Part shown: positions 9,685-18,916 of the stretch, piece by piece
Position numbering within the stretch: the first letter of the stretch is position 1
How the letters are laid out: each line of letters starts with the position of its first letter
From: Photobacterium aquae
GTDB taxonomy: Bacteria > Pseudomonadota > Gammaproteobacteria > Enterobacterales > Vibrionaceae
NCBI RefSeq assembly: GCF_001029445.1
Contig: NZ_LDOT01000021.1
Span: 40,238 to 104,237 of the forward strand
Length of the DNA: 64,000 bases
Direction of reading: 5' to 3'
The notes under the pieces: model-generated
The model's input: the letters and a program-made list of their open reading frames with translations, nothing else
Told to the model about the DNA's origin: nothing
The model's database searches: none
Translations under genes and position numbers: made by a program

Positions 9685-10046
9685 TGAGAGCTTTATATCC
9701 GGATCCAAACCAGTGGCAGACGGTGTGCCAGAAAGAAGATCTGATTGGCCATACCGGGATCTGCGTATTAGTCGCACAGCAGCAGGTCGCGGTGTTTTTC
9801 TGTGCCCGAACAGACACGCTCTATGCCGTGGGCAATTATGACCCTATTGGCGGTGCCAATGTGATATCGCGGGGGATTATAGGCTCTATCGGTGACGAGA
9901 GGGTGGTTGCATCACCTCTGTATAAACAGCATTTCAACCTGCAAACAGGTCAATGTTTGGAGCAGCCGGATGTGTGCCTGCAAACGTACCCTGTACGGTG
10001 TCATCAGGGTGAAATTCAGATTGCATTTGATGTAGAAGCGAAATAA
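9684..10046 (+). CDS. nirD: Nitrite reductase [NAD(P)H], small subunit
   Basis: 120 residues. The ATG at 9684 overlaps the nirB stop as TGATG; an in-frame GTG at 9681 would be the only alternative. NirD proteins have a Rieske-like fold that has lost the cluster ligands; the expected CxH pairs are likewise missing here, while conserved features such as VGNYDPIGGANVISRG and the SPLYKQHFNLQTGQC segment are clear. It binds NirB to form the active nitrite reductase. The transporter gene follows 10 bases downstream. Confidence 0.93.
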   Translation: MRALYPDPNQWQTVCQKEDLIGHTGICVLVAQQQVAVFFCARTDTLYAVGNYDPIGGANVISRGIIGSIGDERVVASPLYKQHFNLQTGQCLEQPDVCLQTYPVRCHQGEIQIAFDVEAK

Positions 10047-10056
10047 GGAAAAGCGG

Positions 10057-11532
10057 ATGTCAGGACAAGAAAAATTCAATCTTCTCTCGTTTAGCGGCAA
10101 GATGAAAATTCTTCATCTTAGCTGGATGGCGTTTTTTATTACTTTCATGGTGTGGTTTAACTTCGCGCCGTTACTGCAAGCGGTGAAGGAGTCATTGGGA
10201 TTAACCTCGGCCGAAATCAAGACTCTGCTTATTCTCAATGTCGCCTTTACGATTCCGGCGAGGATTATTATCGGGATGCTGACCGATAAATATGGGCCGC
10301 GCTTGGTGTATTCCGCTCTGTTGCTGCTCTGTTCCATTCCCTGTTTTGCCTTTGCACTGGCGGATAATTTTGTCCAGGCGGCCATTGCCCGTTTTGCTCT
10401 GGGGTTAATCGGGGCGGGTTTTGTGGTCGGTATTCGTCTTGTCTCCGAGTGGTTTCCCCATAATGAACTGGGTACGGCGGAAGGTATTTATGGTGGCTGG
10501 GGCAATTTCGGCTCTGCGGCTGCGGCTTTTTCATTGCCGACGGTTGCCGTTTTGTTTGGCGGGGAAAATGGCTGGCGCTATGCCATGGCTCTCACTGGGA
10601 TCATTAGCATGGCCTTTTCGTGGGTGTTTTACCGTAATGTTACCGATACCCCGAAAGGATCGACTTATTTTAAACCGCAGAATCTCGGGGCGATGGAAGT
10701 CACCTCAAAAGGCGATTTTTTCTTATTGCTATTGATGAAGATCCCCATGTACGGCGCAATGGCCTTACTGGTATGGAAGCTATCTGGGGCGGGGATCGGG
10801 TTGTTTCAGGATTCGGTAGTATTTGGCTTTTATACGCTGCTGTTCGGGCTTTATCTTTATGAGGCCTCTCAGGTTTGGAAGATAAACAAAGGTGTTTTCT
10901 CTCGCCCGGTTCCGAAAATTCATCGTTATCAGTTTAAGCAGGTCGCGGTGTTGAATGTCTTGTATTTTGCAACGTTTGGCTCGGAGCTTGCTGTCGTATC
11001 CATGTTGCCGCTCTTTTTTTCAGAGACATTTGAATTGACTCCTGTAGTCGCCGGGATGGTGGCGTCCGCCTATGCCTTTATGAACTTGATGTCGCGCCCC
11101 GGCGGAGGGTGGCTATCGGATAAATTTGGCCGTAAATCCACACTGTTAATATTAACGGCTGGACTGGCGGTCGGTTACTTCTTGATGGGGCAGGTCAATA
11201 GCCAGTGGCCGGTATGGCTCGCTGTTGCGGCAGCCATGGTCTGTTCGTTCTTCGTCCAGTCGGGGGAAGGGGCGGTATTTGCCACCGTACCTTTGATTAA
11301 GCGCCGTATGACCGGGCAAATTGCCGGAATGACAGGGGCTTATGGCAATGTTGGGGCTGTGTGTTACCTCACTATCTTGTCGATGGTCGATTACAGTACC
11401 TTCTTTTACGTGATTGCCGGTACGGCGGTTATCGGCTTTGTCACATTGTTGGTGATGGAGGAGCCCAAGGGCCAGATCGCCGAGGTCAATGATGATGGCA
11501 GCATCACTATGATCGACGTGGCGAAGAATTAA
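10057..11532 (+). CDS. Nitrate/nitrite MFS transporter (NarK/NasA type)
   Basis: 491 residues with about twelve membrane helices. The nitrate signature regions of the NNP family are visible: GIYGGWGNFGSAAAAFSLP near residue 145 and GMTGAYGNVGAVCYL near residue 427, together with the arginine in GFVVGIRLVSEWF that contacts nitrate in this family. A DKYGPR loop after helix 2 and DKFGRK in the second half are the usual MFS motifs. A cytoplasmic insertion between helices 6 and 7 (residues ~195-290) makes it longer than E. coli NarK, as in many marine NasA transporters. It lies 10 bases after nirD and 15 bases before the kinase gene, in one operon, and brings nitrate in for NasA. Confidence 0.92.
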   Translation: MSGQEKFNLLSFSGKMKILHLSWMAFFITFMVWFNFAPLLQAVKESLGLTSAEIKTLLILNVAFTIPARIIIGMLTDKYGPRLVYSALLLLCSIPCFAFALADNFVQAAIARFALGLIGAGFVVGIRLVSEWFPHNELGTAEGIYGGWGNFGSAAAAFSLPTVAVLFGGENGWRYAMALTGIISMAFSWVFYRNVTDTPKGSTYFKPQNLGAMEVTSKGDFFLLLLMKIPMYGAMALLVWKLSGAGIGLFQDSVVFGFYTLLFGLYLYEASQVWKINKGVFSRPVPKIHRYQFKQVAVLNVLYFATFGSELAVVSMLPLFFSETFELTPVVAGMVASAYAFMNLMSRPGGGWLSDKFGRKSTLLILTAGLAVGYFLMGQVNSQWPVWLAVAAAMVCSFFVQSGEGAVFATVPLIKRRMTGQIAGMTGAYGNVGAVCYLTILSMVDYSTFFYVIAGTAVIGFVTLLVMEEPKGQIAEVNDDGSITMIDVAKN

Positions 11533-11547
11533 CGAGATAGGCGGCCT

Positions 11548-13305
11548 ATGGCGATGATGGATGAGGTATTGGCAAACAGCTGCTATTTGCTGAAATTACG
11601 GGTCGGTGGCTATTCCAGCGCCGGGCACCGACCCGCCAATCAGGATGCCTTTGCGGTTAAGCAGCCTCGCAATCAGAGTGACTGCGCCCATAAAGGTGTT
11701 GTGGCCTGTATTGCCGATGGTGTGAGCTGTAGCAAGTACGGGCAGCAGGCCAGCCATACAGCGGTGACTCAGTTCATTGATGAATATTATGCGACGCCAC
11801 CAACGTGGGGAGTCAGGCAGTCGGTCAGTAAGGTGCTAAGCGCGCTGAATCAGTGGTTTTACCATCATGATCGCCAAGGTGAGGTGGCACATAATGGGAT
11901 GGTAACTACCTTCTGTGCCGTGGTGATTAAGTCTAATACGGCCCATATCATGCACGTGGGTGACAGCCGGGTGTCGCTTTATCGCAAGGGAAAGCTGGTA
12001 TCACTTACTCAGGATCATCGTCGCCGCCAGTTGGGATCGCAGTATTTTTTGACCCGAGCATTAGGGATGGATAGCCATGTCGAGGTGGACTACCAGCAGT
12101 TACGGATAGAAATAGGGGACCGGTTGATCCTGACTACCGACGGGGTTCATGAGTGGGTCAATACAACCGCGCTGGCAGAGCAATTGCTATTACCGTCATC
12201 GACGTTGGAGCAGCAGGCGCGCAGTCTTGTTGAGCTCGCTTTGGCTCGGGGAAGTCAGGACAATGCCACCTGCCTTGTCGTTGAGGTGGACGCCCTGCCT
12301 GAAATGGGGCTGGATGAAATGGTTGGTGAGTTGGTTCGCCGGATTATTCCGCCGGTATTGGAGGTCGGTAACCGGCTTGATCAATATGAAATTGTCCGAG
12401 TTCTTTATAGCGGGCCTCGGAGCCATGTGTATCTGGCGGAGAGTGCATTTGACGAGCGACAGTATGTGCTGAAAGTACCGTCGCTGAATTTTGCGGAAGA
12501 TTACCATTACCTACAGGGGTTTGTGCGCGAGGGGTGGGTGGGGGAACAGCTGACTCACCCTAGGCTGATGAAAATCCATCCGTTTTCTCATTCCTCGTCG
12601 TTTCTGTACCATGTGTGCGATTGGGTTGACGGGATCACGCTTAGGCAGTGGATGAACGACAACCCATGCCCTGAGTTAGAACAGGTCAGGCGCATTGGCG
12701 GGGAGATCATCAAGGCGGTGAGGGTGCTGCAGCGTCATGGCATTGTGCACCGAGATCTCAAACCTGAAAATCTCATGCTGGATAGACAGGGCCATATCGT
12801 GATTATTGATTTCGGTACTGCGCAGGCCAAGAGTTTTATGGATGCGCCACAGATAATTGATGAGCCTGTCCCGGTAGGTGATATCAAATATATGGCGCCG
12901 GAGCATTTGGATGGCGATGAGGTGGATACGGGATCGGACATGTTTTCAATTGCGGTGATCCTCTATGAAATGCTATCTGGCCGTTACCCTTATATGATGA
13001 AATCGCCGTCTGTTCGGTATCGTCGCAATAGCCTTCGTAACGCAATAACTTATCAGCCACTCTCGCAGTATCGGGCCGATTTGCCGATCTGGCTGGATTT
13101 GGTATTGCATAAAGCCTGCCATCAGAACCGCGAGCAACGTTTTCAGGCTCTGTCGGAGTTTTCTCTCGCTCTCTATTACCCTTCCGAGTCATTGTTAAAG
13201 CAAGCTAAGCAGTTACCGTTAAAACAAAAATCGCCCATTGTGTTTTGGAAACTGCTTAGTTTTGCGCTGCTTATTGTTGTTATTCTCCAAGCCCTAAATG
13301 GTTAA
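11548..13305 (+). CDS. PP2C phosphatase / Ser-Thr protein kinase fusion with C-terminal membrane anchor
   Basis: 585 residues. The N-terminal third is a PP2C-type phosphatase: Asp33 in the HRPANQDAF segment and Asp57 in CIADGVS are metal ligands, followed by HVGDSRVSL, LILTTDGVHEW and GSQDNATC. A Hanks-type kinase domain follows (residues ~275-545): Lys309 in YVLKVP, His401-Arg402-Asp403 in HRDLKPEN, Asp421 of the DFG motif and YMAPEH. The glycine-rich loop is weak. Residues ~566-583 form one membrane helix at the extreme C terminus, placing both catalytic domains in the cytoplasm. It is the last gene of the cobA-nirBD-transporter operon. P. aeruginosa PA1782, a kinase gene in its nirBD locus, is a remembered parallel. 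A role in controlling nitrate uptake or reduction is inferred from position only. Confidence 0.88.
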   Translation: MAMMDEVLANSCYLLKLRVGGYSSAGHRPANQDAFAVKQPRNQSDCAHKGVVACIADGVSCSKYGQQASHTAVTQFIDEYYATPPTWGVRQSVSKVLSALNQWFYHHDRQGEVAHNGMVTTFCAVVIKSNTAHIMHVGDSRVSLYRKGKLVSLTQDHRRRQLGSQYFLTRALGMDSHVEVDYQQLRIEIGDRLILTTDGVHEWVNTTALAEQLLLPSSTLEQQARSLVELALARGSQDNATCLVVEVDALPEMGLDEMVGELVRRIIPPVLEVGNRLDQYEIVRVLYSGPRSHVYLAESAFDERQYVLKVPSLNFAEDYHYLQGFVREGWVGEQLTHPRLMKIHPFSHSSSFLYHVCDWVDGITLRQWMNDNPCPELEQVRRIGGEIIKAVRVLQRHGIVHRDLKPENLMLDRQGHIVIIDFGTAQAKSFMDAPQIIDEPVPVGDIKYMAPEHLDGDEVDTGSDMFSIAVILYEMLSGRYPYMMKSPSVRYRRNSLRNAITYQPLSQYRADLPIWLDLVLHKACHQNREQRFQALSEFSLALYYPSESLLKQAKQLPLKQKSPIVFWKLLSFALLIVVILQALNG

Positions 13306-13308
13306 AGG

Positions 13309-14154
13309 CTAGATAGCCCACGACCACAAGGGGCGCAGTGCCCACAGCGAGAAAAATAGCGTTGATGGGACATATTTCTTTTTGCGCCATAAAAACTGAC
13401 ATTGGCCTTTGAGAAAACCGGCGCTCAAAAAGGCATCGGCTAGATCTTCGGATTCTTTGGCATTGGTGGCTTTGAGATCGGCAAGTTGGCTATCTGCGAG
13501 GAACTGGCGTGTTTCGCCCTTGGCGACCCACTCATGGGCAATGCGTTCAGCTTCGCTGAGCAAGTGGGCTGCCGGTACGACTTGTTGAACCAACCCGATA
13601 TCCAGCGCTTCCTTGGCGTTGGGTTTCCAGCCTTCCGGCCCCATCATCCGGTAGGTGTTGTTTTCGCCAATCAACCGGGGGAAATGGTAGCTGGAGCAGC
13701 CTTCGGGGGTGACACTCAACGCTGAAAACGGAGTTGAGAAGGTGGCATTTTCAGAGGCGATGATAAAATTGGCAAGGGTGGAGGATGTCACGCTCGCCCC
13801 GATCGCCGGGCCGTTAACCGCAATAAGGAGCGGTTTGGTAAAGTTGAGGAATATTTCGAATAGGGTTCGGTTGTTGTTGACGATTAATTGCCGTAGTTTT
13901 CGTGGCGGCATCAATTTAATCGTGCCGCTTAAATTGACCCCTGCGCAATAGTATTTACCCGAACCGGTAAAAAGCAGGACCTTCACAGAGTCATTGTGGT
14001 TGGCCTTTTCGAAAGCTTCGCGAATGGCCTCCATCATTCCCATCGTCCAGCCGTTCAATTTATCGGGGCGGTTCATGGTAACAGTCAGTACGCCCTCTTT
14101 AATCGTTGTTGTCAGGTAGCTGGCTGCAATACTTGTTAGGCTCAGATCATTCAT
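13309..14154 (-). CDS. Enoyl-CoA hydratase/isomerase family protein
   Basis: 281 residues of the crotonase superfamily. Landmarks are TMNRPDKLNGWT near residue 27, the first oxyanion-hole strand GSGKYYCAGVNLSG, and the second around AVNGPAIGAS, where a Gly supplies the backbone NH. The arrangement and the TPEGCSSYHFPRLIG segment resemble delta3,delta2-enoyl-CoA isomerases of the ECI2/PCI type more than EchA hydratases. The gene converges on the kinase gene with only three bases between stops, leaving no room for a terminator between them. It is divergent from the lipoprotein gene at 14367. Confidence 0.8.
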   Translation of the reverse strand: MNDLSLTSIAASYLTTTIKEGVLTVTMNRPDKLNGWTMGMMEAIREAFEKANHNDSVKVLLFTGSGKYYCAGVNLSGTIKLMPPRKLRQLIVNNNRTLFEIFLNFTKPLLIAVNGPAIGASVTSSTLANFIIASENATFSTPFSALSVTPEGCSSYHFPRLIGENNTYRMMGPEGWKPNAKEALDIGLVQQVVPAAHLLSEAERIAHEWVAKGETRQFLADSQLADLKATNAKESEDLADAFLSAGFLKGQCQFLWRKKKYVPSTLFFSLWALRPLWSWAI

Positions 14155-14366
14155 AGACTATTCCTGTCAAACAATTCCGTTCAAATAACAACCTACTACA
14201 CGTTGTCAGATTTAACGAGATCGTCGCTGAACATTTGTGACTTTGTTGAAGTTGATCAATAAACAGCTTGCTTCTGGCCCGTTATCCCCCAAACGGGTGA
14301 TGATATTTCCTTTCCCCCTTTCTAAGTTGGCAGTAAGCATCGAGATAATGACGAGGGGAGGCGGAG

Positions 14367-15701
14367 ATGAGACGGAATAAAAGTTCACTTGCGTTGGCAA
14401 TGGCCGGTGCTCTGTTATTGGCGGGGTGCGGCGGGGATGATAGTCATCAAAGTGATCCGACGGGGGCCGAAACCGTGGTGGGGTACCGCGTAAAGGCGAT
14501 TGATGGTTACTTGCAAGATGCAAAGGTGTGGTTGGATATCACCCCTGACTGGGTGCACGATCCCGCCCATGAGCCCAGTGCCATGACAATATCGGGCGGG
14601 GTTGCGGTGCTGGATGTGACAGGTATCGCTGATTATGGCCAATATCCGCTGATGGTCGAGGCGGTGGCCGGAAAAACGGTGGATAGTGATACACCCGAGC
14701 AGCCAATAGAACGCAGTTTTATCTTGTCTGCCCCGGCCCGGCAGAGTGATATCACGCCGCTAACCACCTTGGTACGGCTTACCTTGGTTCAGGCAGCGGC
14801 CAGCAATCTGGCGATGACCGAAGAAGAGGCCCGTGACTATGTTGCCCGACTGGTTGGCCTGTCGGGTGAGCAGGTTTACGGTGACTATGTGGCAAGGGCG
14901 CGAGAGCAGGGAAGTGAGCCGGAGGCATCGCCTGTGGTTTATGCTGCGCGCAACATAGTCGCTTCCCAGCTGCTCAGTCTGTCGGGCGATGAACTGCTGA
15001 CGGCAGCGAGTGAAGATAAGAGCGTGTCGTCTTTTGACGACAAGATTGCGGTCGTTGGTGGCAAGATCAAGCACAAAGTGTCGGCCATGCAGTTGTCTGA
15101 GCCGGTTTTTAGCGGTAGCGAAGATATTTCGGTTGATAGCGACAACGATACCTATCCGGACATTTATGATGCCTTTCCCGAAGACGGCAGCAGATGGCTC
15201 GAAGAGGATGTGGACGGTAACGGAAATTCACCCGATGAAATAGCCGCTTGTCGAGAAGGTGATTCGATATTCGACAGCAGCGGTGCTTTGCTCTCTCCCC
15301 CTGTTTCCTATGGCGACTTTCTAGTGGCAGCTGAACATTGCCGGAAGATAAATGGCGAGCAGGTTTGGGACTTTACCGACGAGATGGTACGCGGCACCCA
15401 GTGGGGTGTGTATTTTGCCGTGTTTGATGCAACCGAGTACTGGATTTTCCGTGATGATGAACCGCAGCGTGCGGAAACGGCCGAGGGCGACTTGATGGGC
15501 CTCTGGTCGGTTAAGGAAGGGCGGCTTTATGTCAATGACGGCGAGGGGGACAGCGTGCTGATGGTCATCACCCATAGCAACGGCAAGCAGTTTGCCTTTA
15601 AGGATTGGTGGCGCAGCGAAGAGTATGGCTTTGCGGATACCGGTAGCGTTGAGCTGGATAAAGGGGCGATAGAGTCCGGTATTATGTGGCGTGAAGAATA
15701 G
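14367..15701 (+). CDS. Unknown lipoprotein with calcium-binding-like Asp repeats
   Basis: 444 residues preceded by GAGGGGAGGCGGAG. The N terminus is a lipoprotein signal: basic start, hydrophobic core and LLLAGC box, cysteine at residue 20, followed by GGDD. A Gly-Asp after Cys fits an outer-membrane or surface lipoprotein. Around residues 250-290 a DSDNDTYPDIYDAFPED segment followed by DVDGNGN resembles thrombospondin type-3/EF-hand calcium-binding loops, common in large marine surface proteins. The middle part (TPLTTLVRLTL, TEEEARDYVARL) resembles a domain seen in other Vibrio lipoproteins that I cannot name. Its 3' end overlaps that of the convergent regulator gene by 20 bases. Confidence 0.7.
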   Translation: MRRNKSSLALAMAGALLLAGCGGDDSHQSDPTGAETVVGYRVKAIDGYLQDAKVWLDITPDWVHDPAHEPSAMTISGGVAVLDVTGIADYGQYPLMVEAVAGKTVDSDTPEQPIERSFILSAPARQSDITPLTTLVRLTLVQAAASNLAMTEEEARDYVARLVGLSGEQVYGDYVARAREQGSEPEASPVVYAARNIVASQLLSLSGDELLTAASEDKSVSSFDDKIAVVGGKIKHKVSAMQLSEPVFSGSEDISVDSDNDTYPDIYDAFPEDGSRWLEEDVDGNGNSPDEIAACREGDSIFDSSGALLSPPVSYGDFLVAAEHCRKINGEQVWDFTDEMVRGTQWGVYFAVFDATEYWIFRDDEPQRAETAEGDLMGLWSVKEGRLYVNDGEGDSVLMVITHSNGKQFAFKDWWRSEEYGFADTGSVELDKGAIESGIMWREE

Positions 15702-16428
15702 GGTAACCGCTATAGCGGCTGATCAGTTGGTTTTGGTGGCGGCAGCCGGTTTTGCGCAGCAGTTGTTTGATTTGGCTGCGGACTGTTTCCTTAGAGACAT
15801 CGCGCTGCTGGGCAATTTCGCTGCCACTGAAACCACCGACAAGGAGCTGTAAGACATCGCTTTCAGCCGGTGTCAGCGGTTGGTTTTCTGCGGAATGCTG
15901 CTCGCCTTCCCACTGCTGCCAGGCGTGTTGCAGGGTTATTTGAGCAACCCATGCATTGGACCAGTGGGCGAGCAGTTGCCAAAAACGGTCAAGCTGGGTG
16001 AGGTGTCCGACGGTGAGAGCGCGAAAACTGTGGCAGCTAAGCAGCATTGTATGGTTGTTGCTAAGGGGGCACAGTCCGCTGTAGGTATGGCGAAGCTGAA
16101 TCGTAGGCAGTAAGACATCGTGGAATATTTCGTCAGTGATTTGTTTTAACGGGACGATTTCCTGTAGGTAGAGCAGGTTGCCTTTGAGGTTTCGATGTAG
16201 GTACGTTGCTAGGTAGATGTCATGGTGCTGGTATTGTTGATAAGTCTCAATCTGTTGCGGAGTGAATCCTTTGACAACTTCAAGCAGCAGTGTTTGAGCT
16301 GGATCCAGAATCGAGAAGACAACATGTTCAATGCCGATATTGGCCAGAGTATTGTTCAGTAGATCTTCAATCTGTTGTGGCGCCGGACGGTACAAGGTTG
16401 GGTCTTTGGCATCAATTGCTAGTGTCAT
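15682..16428 (-). CDS. LuxR-type HTH transcriptional regulator
   Basis: 248 residues from ATG 16428, eight bases after GAGG; longer in-frame starts lack a ribosome site. The last ~65 residues are a GerE/LuxR helix-turn-helix: LTPAESDVLQLLVGGFSGSEIAQ, then VSKETVRSQIKQLLRKTGC. The N-terminal ~170 residues form a sensor-like domain without a receiver aspartate pattern, perhaps a PAS/GAF- or autoinducer-type domain. It is divergent from the DUF2235 gene, so that gene is a likely target (inference). Confidence 0.8.
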   Translation of the reverse strand: MTLAIDAKDPTLYRPAPQQIEDLLNNTLANIGIEHVVFSILDPAQTLLLEVVKGFTPQQIETYQQYQHHDIYLATYLHRNLKGNLLYLQEIVPLKQITDEIFHDVLLPTIQLRHTYSGLCPLSNNHTMLLSCHSFRALTVGHLTQLDRFWQLLAHWSNAWVAQITLQHAWQQWEGEQHSAENQPLTPAESDVLQLLVGGFSGSEIAQQRDVSKETVRSQIKQLLRKTGCRHQNQLISRYSGYPILHAT

Positions 16429-16641
16429 AGGCATTTCCTCTCCGTTTATCTTAACCCTATAGCGAAACAGGAAATGGCGTGGGAAAGCGGTCATTTTTGT
16501 GTGAGACATCACGGATAAGTATTGTTCTGCAGCCAGAAGTGCGAGCAAGCAGGGCAATTGGATTAAAACGAGTATCTTTCTTTTTCTTATGTGCAAATAA
16601 AGAGGTATTGCATCCGTCAGAACCATAATAGACAGGAGTCA

Positions 16642-18162
16642 ATGATGGTTAAGTTATATATTTTCAATTTTGATGGTACGTGCAACTCCCCCGAAGATGC
16701 CGTGCAGACAGTTTGTCCCCAAGGGCAAATTGAAGACGACAGCATTACCAATATCCTGAAATTCCATTTATTGTGCGGTGGTTCTTTGGCCGAGCAAGGT
16801 AAAGGGTGGAATGACAGTCAAAAGTGTTATTACTATGCCGGTATCGGTACTTACGGCACGAGGCTTCAACAGGCGATTAATGCGGTATTTTCTCCTGAGG
16901 GGAGTGATGTCAGGCATATATTGAATCGTGCAATAAGTGAATGGCACAAGTCCGGGTTTGATCAACACCGAGATATTCTGTTGGTGACGGGTTTTAGCCG
17001 TGGTGCAGCCTTGGCAAGACGTTTTGCCAAATTGATCAGTGATCAGGTTTCCCAGCCGTGTATCTACGAAGCAGTGTTTGACACGGTGGCCTCTATTAAT
17101 CGGCCTAACTTGCGAAAATCAGATCGCCCCTGTTCGGAAGTGGTATTCGAAAACCATACCTTGCCCGTTAATGTCGTAAAGGCGCTGCATCTGGTGTCGC
17201 TTGATGAGAAGCGGCGGGCATTCCAGCCGACGTTGATGAACGCGGAAGGCAAGGTGACCGAAGTGTGGTTCCCCGGTGCGCATGCCGATGTTGGTGGCGG
17301 TTATTATCAAGACGGGTTGTCTGATCTTGCGTTACGTTATGCCCTGAACTGGATTGATGATTTGGAAATAGGGTGTGCGCTGGGCAATATCCAAGACATT
17401 GATTACGGCGCATTGCTGCCTCACGGGGTTGACTACCATATCGGTGAAGATGATGTGATTATCAATCCCAATCCACTAGGTGTCAGCCATGAGCAGATGC
17501 GCTGGTGGCCCATAGCTTGGGCAACACTGTGCGATCGCCTGTGTTGTGTGATAAGCAATGACCGCGTGGTGGAAGGGGCCAAGCCTTTGGTGCACTGGTC
17601 GGTAGCCGAACGAATTTACCGTGATTCTGATTATCGTCCCGAGTCACTAAAAGGAGTCACCCATGCCTTGTTGCATCAAGATGGTGAGCTGATACCCTGC
17701 ACGGGTATTCGAGCTCATGTCGAGCTTCCCCAGCAAAACCTGTCGACCCTTGAGGTGAATGAAAGCAAGGTGGTTGCGGTATTTGCAGCGGAAAAATATA
17801 ACCGTACAGGACTTTGGCTCCAAGCCGGGGCTATCTATACCTTTGCGGTTGAAGGGAAAGAAGTATGGTGGGATGCCGGTATTGAATGCAGTGCAGTTGG
17901 CTGGGACCGGGCTGGTGTGACATTAGGGCTCAAAGAGCTGGCTATTGCCACGGTGGAGCCCTTCCGTCGCGTTGCGGAGGCAAATTGGTTTGAGCTCTGT
18001 GCTTCTATCGGTAGTGAGGACAAAGAGGTGTTTCGAATTGGTAGGGAATCGACTTTCTCGCCGCGTTTTTCCGGGGAGTTTTGTCCGTTTGCCAATGATC
18101 TTGAACGCTTTTATGGGAATAACCGGGGCCGGATCCGTTGCAAGGTAACGCGTATTAAGTAA
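16642..18162 (+). CDS. DUF2235 alpha/beta-hydrolase, Tle1-like
   Basis: 506 residues; ATG 16642 follows CAGGAG, with a second ATG at the next codon. The protein has the DUF2235 layout: an N-terminal IFNFDGTCNSPED strand with an Asp-Gly-Thr loop, the nucleophile elbow GFSRGAA with Ser119, and PGAHADVGGGY with His214 and Asp216. In type VI effectors of the Tle1 group this domain is a phospholipase. No vgrG, PAAR or immunity gene is adjacent and there is no signal peptide, so a secreted role is not shown. The C-terminal ~170 residues carry an extra beta-rich segment. It is divergent from the LuxR-type regulator. Confidence 0.75.
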   Translation: MMVKLYIFNFDGTCNSPEDAVQTVCPQGQIEDDSITNILKFHLLCGGSLAEQGKGWNDSQKCYYYAGIGTYGTRLQQAINAVFSPEGSDVRHILNRAISEWHKSGFDQHRDILLVTGFSRGAALARRFAKLISDQVSQPCIYEAVFDTVASINRPNLRKSDRPCSEVVFENHTLPVNVVKALHLVSLDEKRRAFQPTLMNAEGKVTEVWFPGAHADVGGGYYQDGLSDLALRYALNWIDDLEIGCALGNIQDIDYGALLPHGVDYHIGEDDVIINPNPLGVSHEQMRWWPIAWATLCDRLCCVISNDRVVEGAKPLVHWSVAERIYRDSDYRPESLKGVTHALLHQDGELIPCTGIRAHVELPQQNLSTLEVNESKVVAVFAAEKYNRTGLWLQAGAIYTFAVEGKEVWWDAGIECSAVGWDRAGVTLGLKELAIATVEPFRRVAEANWFELCASIGSEDKEVFRIGRESTFSPRFSGEFCPFANDLERFYGNNRGRIRCKVTRIK

Positions 18163-18169
18163 CAGAAAA

Positions 18170-18204
18170 AGGGCGCTTCAGAATAAGTCTGAGGCGCTTG
18201 TTGC
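18170..18204 (+). terminator. Weak terminator-like hairpin after the DUF2235 gene
   Basis: Arms 18173-18181 and 18189-18197 pair over nine positions with one G-T pair; the following tract is CTTGTTG, so termination is uncertain. Confidence 0.4.
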
Positions 18205-18269
18205 CATAAAAAGGCGGAATGGAATGGCTTGCTTTGTGTAGCAAGATAGTCGAGGGATAGGAACGAAAG

Positions 18270-18791
18270 ATGTCATCGATACCCAGCAATAAGGCTGAAT
18301 TGGAGAGTGCAATAGAAACAGCATTTGCCAAGCTGTTGTGTGATTACCAGTCGATACCGGTTTCACTGGCACGGGAAAAAGCATTGGAAGGCAATACCAA
18401 AGGAACCCAAATCAGTGTGTGCGATACGCTGGCCTATCTTATAGGTTGGGGGCAATTGGTACTGAAGTGGCATCACCGTCAATCGCAGGGTTTACCGGTC
18501 GATTTCCCCGAAACCGGATATAAGTGGAATCAGCTGGGGTCATTGGCTGCACATTTTCATCAGCAATATGAGCATTGGGATTATTCGGCCCTGCTTGATG
18601 CGTTTGAGCAGACTACTGCCGAGATCTTGCAGCTAATATCGGCGCTTGACGATAACGCCCTTTACGGTAGCCCTTGGTATGGGAAATGGACACTCGGCCG
18701 GATGATTCAATTCAATACTTCATCGCCGATGAAAACGATTCGTACCAAAGTTCGGCGTTTCAACAAGCAGCAAGTTGTTAAGCTCGGATAA
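18270..18791 (+). CDS. ClbS/DfsB-like four-helix protein
   Basis: 173 residues, with AGGAACG just upstream. The pattern (N-terminal SNKAELESAIETAFAKL helix, the DTLAYLIGWGQLVLKW helix, FPETGYKWNQLG linker, and a final SPWYGKWTLGRMIQFNTSSP segment) fits the DUF1706 ClbS/DfsB family. ClbS protects E. coli against its own colibactin, and other members are DinB-like helical bundles of unknown role. No colibactin-like synthesis genes are nearby, so only the fold family is supported. Confidence 0.75.
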   Translation: MSSIPSNKAELESAIETAFAKLLCDYQSIPVSLAREKALEGNTKGTQISVCDTLAYLIGWGQLVLKWHHRQSQGLPVDFPETGYKWNQLGSLAAHFHQQYEHWDYSALLDAFEQTTAEILQLISALDDNALYGSPWYGKWTLGRMIQFNTSSPMKTIRTKVRRFNKQQVVKLG

Positions 18792-18878
18792 AAAAAGACC
18801 AGTCATAGGCACAGATGGAAGTTTTTCTCCCATTGTCCCAACGCAGGCCACTGCGAGAGACTGGCTGTGAATGACTGG
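18790..18878 (-). ncRNA. Three-way-junction RNA with U-tract (3' element of the peptide transcript)
   Basis: Read on the minus strand, the outer stem pairs 18871-18878 with 18799-18806 (8 bp) and, across a small internal loop, 18865-18869 with 18810-18814 (5 bp). Inside it are two further hairpins: 18851-18855 with 18842-18846 (5 bp, four-base loop) and 18827-18833 with 18815-18821 (7 bp including one G-T, loop of five A on this strand). The outer stem is followed at once by seven U (18790-18796). This looks like a branched terminator or the 3' end of a small RNA downstream of the peptide gene at 18917-19030. The structure is drawn by eye. Confidence 0.5.
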
Positions 18879-18916
18879 TTAAAGAGGTCGTGAGGACCCA
18901 ATGCTTACCCGTTTAC

